A stretch of DNA of 64,000 nucleotides from assembly GCA_900545955.1 (NCBI GenBank), contig URAU01000014.1:1-64000 (forward strand), read 5' to 3'. The translations under genes and the position numbers were made by a program. Source of the stretch: an uncultured Porphyromonadaceae bacterium. Its GTDB lineage: Bacteria; Bacteroidota; Bacteroidia; Bacteroidales; Muribaculaceae. The notes beneath the pieces are model-generated. The model was not told the origin of the DNA. It made no database searches and saw nothing but the letters and a program-made list of their open reading frames with translations. Position 1 is the first letter of the stretch. Each line of letters starts with the position of its first letter. Shown here piece after piece: positions 15,681-25,013 of this stretch.

Positions 15681-17750
15681 ATGGATTTCATTCTTAATTC
15701 GCAATATAATCCCACGGGCGACCAGCCCGAGGCTATTGCCCAGCTTTCGCATGGTGTGGAGCAGGGACTCCCGGCGCAGACTCTTCTGGGCGTCACCGGC
15801 TCGGGCAAAACCTTCACCATGGCCAACGTAATCCAGCAGGTGAAGCGCCCCACGTTGATTCTAAGCCATAACAAGACCCTCGCTGCGCAGCTCTACAGCG
15901 AGTTCAAGCAGTTCTTCCCCGAAAACTCTGTGCAGTATTTCGTGAGCTACTACGACTACTACCAGCCGGAGGCGTATATACCATCGGTCGACAAATATAT
16001 CGAGAAGGACCTTATGATCAACGACGAGATTGAGCGTCTGCGTCTGGCCACGGTGTCTGCCCTGCTCTCCGGCCGCCGTGATGTGGTTGTGGTCAGCTCC
16101 GTAAGCTGCCTTTTCGGTATGGGCAACCCCGAGGACTTCAACGCCAATGTGCTCGACATCGCCGTGGGGCAACGGCTGGAGCAGCGTCATTTTCTGCGTC
16201 GTCTTGCCGAAGCCCTCTACAGTCGCAATGAGGTCGAGCTCCAGAGCGGAAATTTCCGTGTGAAGGGTGAGACGGTCGACATCCGCCTGGCCTACGAGGA
16301 TATATTGTTGCGGGTGGAGTTCGACGGGAATACGGTGGACGCAATTTCCACGATGCGCCCGCTCGACCTTACCCCGCTTGGCGACCACGACCGCTTCCGC
16401 ATCTACCCGGCCAATCTGTTTGTAACCTCGCGCGAGCGTCAGGCTTCGGCGCTTGCGCGCATGGAGCTTGATCTTGGCGATCAGGTCGAGGGCTTCAAGA
16501 GGGAAGGGCGGCTCCTTGAAGCGCAGCGGCTGCAGGAACGCACCACCTACGACATAGAAATGATTCGCGAGATAGGCCACTGTCCCGGCATTGAAAACTA
16601 CAGCCGCTATTTCGACGGCCGCGAGGCAGGTATGCGCCCATTCTGTCTGCTCGACTACTTCCCTAAGGATTATCTTACGATTATTGACGAAAGTCATGTA
16701 ACCGTACCGCAGATACGCGCCATGTATGGCGGCGATCTCTCGCGCAAGCAGAACCTTGTGCATTATGGCTTCCGTCTGGATAGCGCCCTTGACAATCGCC
16801 CCTTGCGCTTCGAAGAGTTTCAGCAGCTTACGAATCAGACCATCTACGTGTCGGCAACACCTGCCGACTTCGAGCTCGCCGAAAGCGAAGGCGTAGTGGT
16901 CGAGCAGGTGATACGTCCTACCGGTCTGCTCGATCCGCTGATTACCGTCAAGCCCTCCGACCATCAGATCGATCACCTTATGGAGGAGATTGCCCTCAGA
17001 AAGGACCGCGGCGAGCGCGTCCTCGTCACCACTCTTACCAAGCGAATGGCCGAGGAGCTCGACGACTACCTGCGACGCAACGGCATCCGTTCGGCCTACA
17101 TCCACTCCGACGTCGATACCCTTGACCGGATTAAGATTCTCGACGACCTCCGTGCCGGAGTGTTCGACGTCCTCATCGGTGTAAACCTGCTACGTGAAGG
17201 ACTGGACCTCCCCGAGGTGTCGCTTGTGGCCATTATCGACGCCGACAAAGAGGGGTTCCTGCGCTCCCACCGCTCGCTTACGCAGACTGTGGGCCGCGCC
17301 GCCCGAAACCTCAACGGTACCGTCATCATGTATGCCGATAAGATTACAGATTCGATGCGTCTTACCATCGAGGAGACCGAGCGCCGGCGCGCCAAGCAGT
17401 TGGCCTACAACGAGGCCCACCATATTGAGCCGAAGGCTATCGTCAAGGCGCGTAACCGCATCATCGGAATCGACTCCGAGGAGGCCGCTGCCCCAGCTAT
17501 GGGGCGGAAGAATCGCAAGGCGGCTCCGATGGTGGCCACTCCGCTTCCGTACGAAAACGAATACACCGCCACGGTCGATCTCGCCGCCGATCCGGTGATT
17601 CCCTATATGACTCCCGCCGAGTTGCGACGCTCCGTGCAGCGCATGCGCTCGGAGATGGTCGATGCCGCTAAACGCATGGAATTCATGGAGGCAGCCCGTC
17701 TGCGCGATGAGATACTCAAAATGGAGGCGCTTCTGGCGAAAACGGAATGA
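15681..17750 (+). CDS. uvrB: Excinuclease ABC subunit B
   Basis: The 689-aa protein has Walker A GVTGSGKT (37-44), the beta-hairpin region YYDYYQPEAYIP that clamps damaged DNA, helicase motif DESH, motif VSATPADFE, motif VI QTVGRAARN and a C-terminal UVR coiled-coil domain (MVDAAKRMEFMEAARLRDEI) that binds UvrC. It verifies lesions in nucleotide excision repair. The start MDFILNSQYNPTGDQPEAI matches the family; the longer frame begins at 15618. It overlaps ygiQ by 4 bp. Confidence 0.98.
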   Translation: MDFILNSQYNPTGDQPEAIAQLSHGVEQGLPAQTLLGVTGSGKTFTMANVIQQVKRPTLILSHNKTLAAQLYSEFKQFFPENSVQYFVSYYDYYQPEAYIPSVDKYIEKDLMINDEIERLRLATVSALLSGRRDVVVVSSVSCLFGMGNPEDFNANVLDIAVGQRLEQRHFLRRLAEALYSRNEVELQSGNFRVKGETVDIRLAYEDILLRVEFDGNTVDAISTMRPLDLTPLGDHDRFRIYPANLFVTSRERQASALARMELDLGDQVEGFKREGRLLEAQRLQERTTYDIEMIREIGHCPGIENYSRYFDGREAGMRPFCLLDYFPKDYLTIIDESHVTVPQIRAMYGGDLSRKQNLVHYGFRLDSALDNRPLRFEEFQQLTNQTIYVSATPADFELAESEGVVVEQVIRPTGLLDPLITVKPSDHQIDHLMEEIALRKDRGERVLVTTLTKRMAEELDDYLRRNGIRSAYIHSDVDTLDRIKILDDLRAGVFDVLIGVNLLREGLDLPEVSLVAIIDADKEGFLRSHRSLTQTVGRAARNLNGTVIMYADKITDSMRLTIEETERRRAKQLAYNEAHHIEPKAIVKARNRIIGIDSEEAAAPAMGRKNRKAAPMVATPLPYENEYTATVDLAADPVIPYMTPAELRRSVQRMRSEMVDAAKRMEFMEAARLRDEILKMEALLAKTE

Positions 17751-19723
17751 AGCAGCATGAAATTACCCATAATAAGGATGCGAAATACCCGACGCAGCGT
17801 CCGCACCGTCAGGTAGACCCTCTTTCTGACGTGCGCCGCTGGCTCCCCACGTCGGTCAAGGAGGCTGCTCTTCACGGCTGGGACGACGGCCAAGGCGTCG
17901 ACATTATTCTCTTCTCGGGCGATGCGTATGTTGACCATCCATCGTTCGGTGCGGCCGTAATAGGACGCACACTTCTTGAAATCGGGGGCTATCGTGTGGC
18001 TATCGTGCCCCAGCCCAACTGGCAGGACGACTTGCGTGATTTCCGCAAATTCGGCCGTCCGCGGCTCTTCTTCGGCGTTTCCGCCGGAGCGATGGACTCC
18101 ATGGTCAATCACTATACCGCCGCACGCCGCCGTCGCTCCGACGATGCCTACACTCCCGGAGGACGCCATGGCGCCCGACCTGACTATCCTACAATCGTTT
18201 ATTCGGAAATCCTGCGGCGGCTTTATCCCGACGTTCCCATAATTGCCGGAGGTATCGAGGCCTCGCTGCGCCGCAACTCACACTATGACTATTGGCAGGA
18301 CCGTCTACGCCCATCCATCCTTGCCGACGCACCTGTCGACATGATAGTCTACGGAATGGGAGAGCGCCCGATTCTCGAGATTGCCCGACGCCTTGATGCC
18401 GGAGAGAAGATCAGCGACATCACCGACGTGCCCCAGACCGTGGTGTGGCAGCCGCTTGATGCGGCTCCGACAGGCGAAGCCGAAAGAGCTGAAATTTTCG
18501 ACGGGGAGAAATCTGGAGGTGAACACATCATCCTTCACAGCTTCGAGGAGTGCCTGCGATCACCGCGCCTGCAGAGCGAGAACTTCCGCCACATTGAGCA
18601 GCAGAGCAACCGCTGGCAGGGGGCCACGTTATGGCAGCGCCACGGGCAGCGCATGGTAAAAGTCAACCCCATGTATCCGCCTATGACTACCGAGGAGGTA
18701 GACAGGACTTTCGATATGGCCTACACCCGTCTTCCTCATCCGCGCTACAAGGGGAAGCGCATCCCGGCATTCGACATGATCCGTTTCTCGGTCTGCCTTC
18801 ACCGCGGATGCTTCGGCGGGTGCGCTTTCTGCACTATCTCCGCCCATCAGGGCAAGTTCATAGCATCGCGCTCAAAGGAGTCAATTTTGCGCGAGGTTAA
18901 GGCCGTCACCGCGATGCCTGACTTCAAAGGCTACATCTCCGATCTCGGAGGCCCTTCGGCCAACATGTATGCCCTCGGAGGCAAACGCCCAGATGTGTGC
19001 CGCCGGTGTATGCGGCCCAGCTGCCTCCATCCCAAGGTGTGTCCCAATCTTAACACCGACCATTCCGCGCTGCTTTCGGTTTACCACGCCGTCGATGCCC
19101 TCCCTCAGGTGAAGAAATCCTTCATAGGCAGCGGCGTGCGCTACGACCTTTCGATGCATCCTACCGGCGATTCTAAGATAGATGCCGTCAACCGCCGCTA
19201 CAACGAGGAGCTTATCACCAGGCATGTCAGCGGTCGTCTTAAGGTGGCTCCCGAGCATACGGAAGATGCTGTGCTCGATGTGATGCGCAAACCTTCGTTC
19301 GATCTTTTCTATCGCTTCAAGGAGGTGTTCGACCGTGTCAACGCCCGTCATAATCTTCGCCAGCAGCTCATACCATATTTCATTTCCTCTCATCCCGGAT
19401 GCACGGAGCTCGATATGGCTCAGCTGGCCATTAAGACTCGCGATCTCGACTTCCATCTTGAGCAGGTGCAGGACTTTACTCCGACGCCCATGACTGTAGC
19501 TACCGAAATCTACTACTCCGGAATCCACCCTTACACAGGCGAACATCTTTTCACCGCCACGCGCCCCGAGCAGAAGCTCGCCCAACGGCAGTATTTCTTC
19601 TGGTACGACCGCGCCTACCGTCATGGCATCGAGACTTCCCTGCGGCGCCTGCATCGCCCCGATCTCATCCGGCGCCTGTTCGCACCTCACATGCCCAAGC
19701 CTCAGCGGGATTCATCGCGCTAA
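17747..19723 (+). CDS. ygiQ: YgiQ family radical SAM protein
   Basis: The 658-aa protein has the N-terminal YgiQ domain (WLPTSVKEAALHGWDDG, then AGGIEASLRR) and a radical SAM core with the cluster motif CFGGCAFC. A further cysteine-rich segment (CRRCMRPSCLHPKVCPN) could bind another iron-sulfur cluster. The reaction is unknown for the whole family. Its ATG overlaps the uvrB stop (ATGA), so the two are translationally coupled; whether YgiQ has any link to DNA repair is not known. Confidence 0.93.
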   Translation: MKQHEITHNKDAKYPTQRPHRQVDPLSDVRRWLPTSVKEAALHGWDDGQGVDIILFSGDAYVDHPSFGAAVIGRTLLEIGGYRVAIVPQPNWQDDLRDFRKFGRPRLFFGVSAGAMDSMVNHYTAARRRRSDDAYTPGGRHGARPDYPTIVYSEILRRLYPDVPIIAGGIEASLRRNSHYDYWQDRLRPSILADAPVDMIVYGMGERPILEIARRLDAGEKISDITDVPQTVVWQPLDAAPTGEAERAEIFDGEKSGGEHIILHSFEECLRSPRLQSENFRHIEQQSNRWQGATLWQRHGQRMVKVNPMYPPMTTEEVDRTFDMAYTRLPHPRYKGKRIPAFDMIRFSVCLHRGCFGGCAFCTISAHQGKFIASRSKESILREVKAVTAMPDFKGYISDLGGPSANMYALGGKRPDVCRRCMRPSCLHPKVCPNLNTDHSALLSVYHAVDALPQVKKSFIGSGVRYDLSMHPTGDSKIDAVNRRYNEELITRHVSGRLKVAPEHTEDAVLDVMRKPSFDLFYRFKEVFDRVNARHNLRQQLIPYFISSHPGCTELDMAQLAIKTRDLDFHLEQVQDFTPTPMTVATEIYYSGIHPYTGEHLFTATRPEQKLAQRQYFFWYDRAYRHGIETSLRRLHRPDLIRRLFAPHMPKPQRDSSR

Positions 19724-19730
19724 ATCGTGG

Positions 19731-19782
19731 CTTTCTCGATTAATCGCAAATTAAACCGATTAATCTTTCATCCCTGATTTCA
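19731..19782. repeat. Decamer array 6 in the ygiQ 3' region
   Basis: Five units of 10 nt (cgattaatcg, caaattaaac, cgattaatct, ttcatccctg, atttcatttt) start 7 nt after the ygiQ stop. Confidence 0.7.
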
Positions 19783-19959
19783 TTTTTCTACTTTTTTGGA
19801 TGATTTGGCGGCATTTTGAATTGTGGCCATGGAGGCTACGCGCAAGTTGTTGGACATGGGAGTCTTTTATGCGTCGAAATGCTTTCAGATGTTCTGTAAC
19901 CCTGCTTTACAGCATAAAAAATAATCGGTTATTTTCATCCGTCATTGCGATTTTTAAAC

Positions 19960-19967
19960 TATATTTG
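19960..19967 (+). promoter_or_regulatory. Promoter -7 element of gdhA
   Basis: TATATTTG matches TAnnTTTG. Transcription from here gives a leader of about 130 nt that contains decamer array 7. No -33 TTTG at the usual distance. Confidence 0.55.
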
Positions 19968-19990
19968 CCATCGAACAACCGAAACCAACG

Positions 19991-20064
19991 GGCTAATTCC
20001 CGATTAATCCCGATATATCCTGGTTAATCCAGCTTCATCTCGCTTAATCCCGATTTCCCCCGAC
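19991..20064. repeat. Decamer array 7 inside the gdhA leader
   Basis: Seven units of 10 nt, most ending in AATCC (cgattaatcc, cgatatatcc, tggttaatcc, agcttcatct, cgcttaatcc, cgatttcccc). In the plus-strand transcript nearly every unit ends in YC, with few G residues. Confidence 0.85.
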
Positions 20065-20101
20065 TACAGCCAGAAATCAAACAACCAAAACCTTAAGAGT
20101 T

Positions 20102-21439
20102 ATGGACATTAATAATATCATGAACGCCCTGGAGGCAAAGCATCCGGGCGAAAAGGAGTATCTGCAGGCTGTGCGCGAGGTACTTCTATCCGTAGCCGAC
20201 GTCTACAACCGTCATCCCGAGTTTGAAAAAAATAAAATCATCGAGCGCATGGTAGAGCCCGACCGCATCGTAACGTTCCGCGTCACCTGGATTGACGATG
20301 CCGGCGAGGTGCAGAACAATATCGGCTACCGCGTTCAGTTCAACAATGCCATAGGCCCGTATAAAGGTGGCATCCGCTTCCACGCTTCCGTCAACCTTTC
20401 CATCCTCAAATTCCTCGGTTTCGAGCAGACCTTCAAGAACGCACTGACCACCCTCCCCATGGGCGGTGCCAAAGGCGGCTCCGATTTCTCGCCGCGCGGT
20501 AAGAGCGACCGCGAGATAATGCGCTTCTGCCAGGCCTTCATCCTTGGCTTGTGGAAGAACCTCGGTCCGGACCGCGACGTGCCCGCAGGCGATATCGGCG
20601 TAGGCGGCCGCGAGGTTGGCTACATGTACGGAATGTATAAGAAACTCGTCAACGAGCATACCGGCACATTCACCGGCAAGGGCTTCGACTTCGGCGGCTC
20701 GCGTCTGCGTCCCGAAGCAACAGGCTTCGGCGCGCTCTACTTCGTGGAGAACATGCTCGCACGCCTCAACGATTCCATCAAGGGCAAGACTGTTGCTGTA
20801 TCCGGTTTCGGCAACGTCGCATGGGGTGCAACTATAAAGGCCAACGAGCTGGGTGCCAAGGTTGTTACCATCTCCGGCCCCGACGGCTATATCTACGACC
20901 CCGACGGCGTTTCGGGCGAGAAAATCAACTACATGCTTGAGCTCCGCGCTTCTGGCGACGACATCGTGGCTCCTTATGCTAAAAAGTTCCCCGGCGCTAC
21001 GTTCTATCCCGGTCGCAAGCCTTGGGAGCAGAAAGTCGATATCGCACTTCCCTGCGCCACCCAGAATGAGGTTTCAGGTGCCGACGCCGCTCAGCTCGTG
21101 GCCAATGGCGTGAAACTTGTGGCTGAAGTCTCCAACATGGGCTGCACTCCCGAAGCTATCGATACCTTTATCAATTCGCGCACCGTTTATGCTCCCGGCA
21201 AGGCCGTAAACGCCGGCGGTGTAGCCTGCTCGGGACTTGAGATGACTCAGGACGCCGAACACCTTCAGTGGAGTGCCGACGAAGTCGATGCCAAACTCCA
21301 CCAGATTATGGCCTCCATCCACGAGCAGTGCGTTGCCTACGGTATGGAACCGGACGGCTATCTCAACTACATGAAGGGCGCTAATATAGCCGGCTTCATG
21401 AAGGTGGCCAACGCCATGATGGAACAGGGCGTAATCTGA
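20102..21439 (+). CDS. gdhA: NADP-type glutamate dehydrogenase
   Basis: The 445-aa enzyme belongs to the hexameric GDH group. It shows the substrate and catalytic region PMGGAKGGSDF, the DVPAGDIGVGGREVGYM segment and the nucleotide-binding GFGNVAWG. It makes glutamate from 2-oxoglutarate and ammonium, the main ammonium entry point in Bacteroides. Cofactor choice (NADP rather than NAD) is inferred from the family. It has its own leader of about 130 nt with a decamer array, which may be a control point. Confidence 0.96.
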   Translation: MDINNIMNALEAKHPGEKEYLQAVREVLLSVADVYNRHPEFEKNKIIERMVEPDRIVTFRVTWIDDAGEVQNNIGYRVQFNNAIGPYKGGIRFHASVNLSILKFLGFEQTFKNALTTLPMGGAKGGSDFSPRGKSDREIMRFCQAFILGLWKNLGPDRDVPAGDIGVGGREVGYMYGMYKKLVNEHTGTFTGKGFDFGGSRLRPEATGFGALYFVENMLARLNDSIKGKTVAVSGFGNVAWGATIKANELGAKVVTISGPDGYIYDPDGVSGEKINYMLELRASGDDIVAPYAKKFPGATFYPGRKPWEQKVDIALPCATQNEVSGADAAQLVANGVKLVAEVSNMGCTPEAIDTFINSRTVYAPGKAVNAGGVACSGLEMTQDAEHLQWSADEVDAKLHQIMASIHEQCVAYGMEPDGYLNYMKGANIAGFMKVANAMMEQGVI

Positions 21440-21478
21440 TTTTTCTCTTCAAATATTAGATCTCTATAGTCAGGCGAT

Positions 21479-21521
21479 GTGCGGCCGAAACAAATCTCGG
21501 CCGCCGTCGCCTCGGCTTTTT
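21479..21521 (+). terminator. Probable terminator of gdhA
   Basis: gcggccg / cggccgc with a 10-nt loop, followed by a second short stem ending in cggcttttt. Confidence 0.55.
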
Positions 21522-21612
21522 AATGGTTGTGTTGGGCGTAATGCTCCATCCGCACGTATCAGTTGAGAAGGAGTGTTGAGTCATTTGTCTGTAAGGGCCA
21601 GTTGTTTGGTGG

Positions 21613-21640
21613 AGTCAGCCCTGATTAATCCAGGAAAATC
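21613..21640. repeat. Decamer remnant 8
   Basis: A short piece (ctgattaatc, caggaaaatc) resembles two units of the 10-nt repeat between gdhA and the sugar kinase. Confidence 0.35.
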
Positions 21641-21697
21641 TACCCAACCGCCTTTCGGACCTAAATTTTTAATTTTCAATGTACTAATATAGTTCTT

Positions 21698-23179
21698 ATG
21701 TACCTTCTCGGATATGATATTGGCAGCTCGTCGGTGAAGACCGCTCTCGTGGATGCAACCACCGGACGCTGTGTGGCATCTTGCTTCTTCCCTGAGAAAG
21801 AAGCCCCAATCAAAGCCTTGCGCCCCGGGTGGGCCGAGCAGAATCCCGACTCCTGGTGGATGTATCTCAAGGAGGGTACAGCCCGGGTACTTCGCGACTC
21901 AGGCGTTGACGCATCCGACATCCGTGCTATCGGGATAAGCTATCAGATGCACGGACTCGTGGTCGTTGATACCAAGGGACGCCCCCTGCGCGACGCCATA
22001 ATATGGTGCGACTCCCGTGCCGTAGCCATAGGAGAGGAGGCTTTCGAGAGCCTTGGTCCTGACCGAATCACGAGTCATCTTCTCAATTCTCCCGGAAACT
22101 TCACTGCCGCTAAGCTGGCATGGGTGAAACGCAACGAGCCGGAACTCTTCGCCCGTATATATAAGTTGATGCTCCCCGGCGAATATATTGCAATGCGTCT
22201 CACCGGCGAGGTAGTAACTACTCCCGAAGGGCTTTCCGAGCAGATTCTGTGGGATTTCCGCGACAACGCTCCCTCCGTGATGCTGATGGACTACTTCGGC
22301 TTCTCGCCGGACCTCTTCGGCGAGGTACGTCCCACTTTCTCCAATCAGGGCCACCTGACCGCCGAAGCCGCTCTCGAACTGGGGCTCCGTCAGGGGACGC
22401 CCGTAAGCTACCGCGCCGGCGATCAGCCCAACAACGCGCTATCGCTAAACGTGTTCAATCCAGGCGAAATCGCCTCGACGGGAGGTACGAGCGGAGTGGT
22501 ATACGGTGTGACAGACAGCGTTAAGCCGGATTCGAAGTCGCGTGTCAACACATTCGTTCATGTTAACCATACCGCCGCGGCGCCGCGTCTGGGCATCCTT
22601 GCCTGCATCAACGGTTGCGGCATCCTCAATTCCTGGATGAAGCGCAATGTGGCGCTCCCCGGACTCAGCTACGAGGACGTTAACGGCCTGGCCGCCACGG
22701 TGCCCGTAGGCTCCGACGGTCTAAGCATCCTCCCCTTTGGCAACGGCGCTGAACGCCTGCTGGAAAACCGCACTCCCGGCGCCTCGGTATGTGGCCTTGA
22801 GTTCACTCGCCACGGTCGCAACCACATGTTGCGTGCCTCTCAGGAGGGGATTGCTTTCGCCTTCGTCTACGGTATGGAAATTATGGAGGAAATGGGCCTG
22901 AAGGTAGACCGGATTCATGCCGCGCACGCCAACCTTTTCCTCAGTCCGGTATTCCGCGATACGCTCGCTTCCACCTCTGGAGCTACCATCCAGCTTTACG
23001 AGACCGATGGAGCCGTGGGGGCTGCCCTCGGAGCCGGGGTGGGCGCCGGCATTTACGCTTCCACCTCCGAAGCCTTCGCAACCCTGCGCCAGCTCGGCCG
23101 CGTAGCCCCTGCTGCCGACCGCACTCCCTATCTCGATGCCTACGCTATCTGGCGCTCACGCCTCGTCCAAACCCAATAA
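21698..23179 (+). CDS. xylB: Xylulokinase-like FGGY sugar kinase
   Basis: The 493-aa kinase has the FGGY family layout: N-terminal GYDIGSSSVKTALVD for ATP binding, GISYQMHGLVVVD, IIWCDSRA and the C-terminal TGGTSG phosphate loop and ACINGCGILNSWM. Length and the QMHG/WCDSRA motifs fit xylulokinase, which phosphorylates xylulose after XylA. No xylose isomerase or transporter is adjacent, so the gene stands alone and the substrate is an inference from family resemblance. Its stop codon lies inside decamer array 9. Confidence 0.8.
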   Translation: MYLLGYDIGSSSVKTALVDATTGRCVASCFFPEKEAPIKALRPGWAEQNPDSWWMYLKEGTARVLRDSGVDASDIRAIGISYQMHGLVVVDTKGRPLRDAIIWCDSRAVAIGEEAFESLGPDRITSHLLNSPGNFTAAKLAWVKRNEPELFARIYKLMLPGEYIAMRLTGEVVTTPEGLSEQILWDFRDNAPSVMLMDYFGFSPDLFGEVRPTFSNQGHLTAEAALELGLRQGTPVSYRAGDQPNNALSLNVFNPGEIASTGGTSGVVYGVTDSVKPDSKSRVNTFVHVNHTAAAPRLGILACINGCGILNSWMKRNVALPGLSYEDVNGLAATVPVGSDGLSILPFGNGAERLLENRTPGASVCGLEFTRHGRNHMLRASQEGIAFAFVYGMEIMEEMGLKVDRIHAAHANLFLSPVFRDTLASTSGATIQLYETDGAVGAALGAGVGAGIYASTSEAFATLRQLGRVAPAADRTPYLDAYAIWRSRLVQTQ

Positions 23180-23240
23180 TCGGGTTCCCTCGGGGTAAAT
23201 CGAGTTAAATCCCGATTAATCTCGATAAATCGGGAAAATA
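23171..23240. repeat. Decamer array 9 at the xylB stop codon
   Basis: Seven 10-nt units (acccaataat, cgggttccct, cggggtaaat, cgagttaaat, cccgattaat, ctcgataaat, cgggaaaata). The first unit contains the xylB stop codon. Most units begin with a C-containing triplet at the same phase. Confidence 0.8.
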
Positions 23241-23333
23241 CTGAAGCTTAGGAGGCGCGAATCCTTTCGCACCTCACTCGTTCGGCCAATTAGGCCGCCG
23301 GGGCGTAGAAGCGTTTGCGGCACGGAGGCTTTT

Positions 23334-23365
23334 TTTGGCTGTTTCGCGGATTTTGCGTATTTTTG
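23334..23365 (+). promoter_or_regulatory. Promoter of proS (TTTG-N20-TATTTTTG)
   Basis: TTTG 23334-23337 and TATTTTTG 23358-23365, spacer 20. It excludes the in-frame start at 23335. Confidence 0.8.
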
Positions 23366-23409
23366 CACTCTCAAATATACATTATCCGACTTTTCAACTC
23401 CATCTTGCA

Positions 23410-24891
23410 ATGGCAAAGGAACTTAAAGACCTTACGAAACGTAGTGAAAACTACTCCCAATGGTATAACGACCTCGTTGTGAAGGCCGATCTGGCCGAGC
23501 AGTCGGCTGTGCGCGGCTGCATGGTCATCAAACCCTATGGCTACGCCATATGGGAGAAGATGCAGCACACCCTCGACGAAATGTTCAAGAAGACAGGTGT
23601 ACAGAACGCCTACTTCCCTCTGCTTATTCCCAAATCGTATCTCTGCCGCGAGGCGGAGCATGTGGAGGGCTTTGCCAAGGAGTGCGCAGTTGTTACCCAC
23701 TACCGTCTCAAGAACGATCCTAATGGCACAGGTGTAATCGTCGACCCGGAGGCTCGCCTCGAGGAGGAACTTATAATCCGCCCTACATCCGAGACCATAA
23801 TCTGGGGTACCTACAAGAACTGGATTCATTCCTACCGCGACCTTCCCGTGCTCTGCAATCAGTGGGCCAACGTGATGCGCTGGGAAATGCGTACCCGCAT
23901 GTTCCTCCGCACCGCTGAATTCCTCTGGCAGGAGGGCCATTGCGCTCATGCTACAGCTGAAGAGTCGGAGGCACGTACCGTGCAGATGATTAACCTCTAC
24001 GCCGAATTCGCCGAGAAATATATGGCTATGCCTGTTATCAAGGGTGTGAAGAGTGCCAACGAGCGCTTCGCCGGTGCCCTCAACACATACACAATCGAAG
24101 CCATGATGCAGGACGGTAAGGCACTTCAGTCGGGTACATCCCACAACCTTGGCCAGAATTTTGCAAAGGCCTTCGACGTAACTTTCGTCAATAAGGACAA
24201 CAAACCTGAATATGTATGGGCTAACTCCTGGGGTGTCTCCACACGCCTTATGGGTGCCCTCATCATGACGCACTCCGACGACAACGGTCTGGTGCTTCCT
24301 CCGCATCTCGCTCCCATCCAGGTTGTAATCGTGCCTATCTACAAGAACGCCGAGCAGCTTGCCGAAATCAGCCGTGTGGTCGAGCCAATCGTCAACGAAC
24401 TCCGCGGTATGGATGTAAGCGTGAAATACGACGACGCCGAGAATAAGCGTCCCGGCTTCAAGTTTGCCGACTACGAGCTCAAGGGCGTCCCCGTACGCCT
24501 GGCCATCGGTGCCCGCGACATCGAGAACGGCACTGTAGAGGTAATGCGCCGCGACACGCTCGAGAAGCATGTGGCTCCGCTCGAAGGTATCGCCAAATAC
24601 TGCAAGAACCTGCTCGAGGAGATTCAGACCAACATCTACGCCAAGGCGCTTGCACACCGCGAGAAGATGACCCGCACTGTGGAGACCTACGACGAGTTCA
24701 AGGTCGAAATCGAGAAGGGTGGCTTCATCCTTGCCCACTGGGACGGTACACCTGAGACCGAGGAGAAAGTGAAGGCCGAGACCAAAGCCACCATACGCTG
24801 CATCCCCCTCGACGGCGACAAGACCCCCGGCAAATGCATGGTTACCGGCCGCCCGTCGGCCCAGCGTGTGATTTTCGCTCGCAACTATTGA
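23410..24891 (+). CDS. proS: Prolyl-tRNA synthetase, short eukaryote/archaeal-like form
   Basis: The 493-aa class II synthetase charges tRNA-Pro. It lacks the editing insertion between motifs 2 and 3 and has the C-terminal zinc-domain-like tail, as in ProS type 3. Visible motifs are RPTSETIIW, the motif 2 stretch RTAEFLWQEGH and GTSHNLGQNFAKAF. The start follows the promoter by about 40 nt. This ProS type is the one normally found in Bacteroidetes, so it is not a sign of recent transfer. Confidence 0.97.
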   Translation: MAKELKDLTKRSENYSQWYNDLVVKADLAEQSAVRGCMVIKPYGYAIWEKMQHTLDEMFKKTGVQNAYFPLLIPKSYLCREAEHVEGFAKECAVVTHYRLKNDPNGTGVIVDPEARLEEELIIRPTSETIIWGTYKNWIHSYRDLPVLCNQWANVMRWEMRTRMFLRTAEFLWQEGHCAHATAEESEARTVQMINLYAEFAEKYMAMPVIKGVKSANERFAGALNTYTIEAMMQDGKALQSGTSHNLGQNFAKAFDVTFVNKDNKPEYVWANSWGVSTRLMGALIMTHSDDNGLVLPPHLAPIQVVIVPIYKNAEQLAEISRVVEPIVNELRGMDVSVKYDDAENKRPGFKFADYELKGVPVRLAIGARDIENGTVEVMRRDTLEKHVAPLEGIAKYCKNLLEEIQTNIYAKALAHREKMTRTVETYDEFKVEIEKGGFILAHWDGTPETEEKVKAETKATIRCIPLDGDKTPGKCMVTGRPSAQRVIFARNY

Positions 24892-24931
24892 TTAGCAGAT
24901 ACAATTCTATCCTCAGGATTCTCTCAAAAGC

Positions 24932-24970
24932 AAAAGCCCCGAAGCCGCAGACGGCCTCGGAGCTTTTTAA
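24932..24970. terminator. Terminator between proS and yaaA
   Basis: aaaagc..ccgaagccg / cggcctcgg..agctttttaa forms a long hairpin with A and T runs on both flanks, serving the convergent genes. Confidence 0.85.
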
Positions 24971-25013
24971 TATTCAATGAGATAGGTGCTATGGGTATTT
25001 GAGTAAAGTCTTT

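Noticed and set aside
15861..17105. 414-codon minus-strand ORF opposite uvrB
   Set aside because: Shadow ORF within a certain gene.
23371..24738. 455-codon minus-strand ORF opposite proS
   Set aside because: Shadow ORF; proS is certain and the reverse frame shows no domain.
20102..24891. Xylose utilisation operon around xylB
   Set aside because: Neighbours are gdhA and proS with their own signals; no xylA, transporter or regulator.
23410..24891. Horizontal transfer of the archaeal-like proS
   Set aside because: This short ProS type is standard in Bacteroidetes and the local sequence character matches its surroundings.
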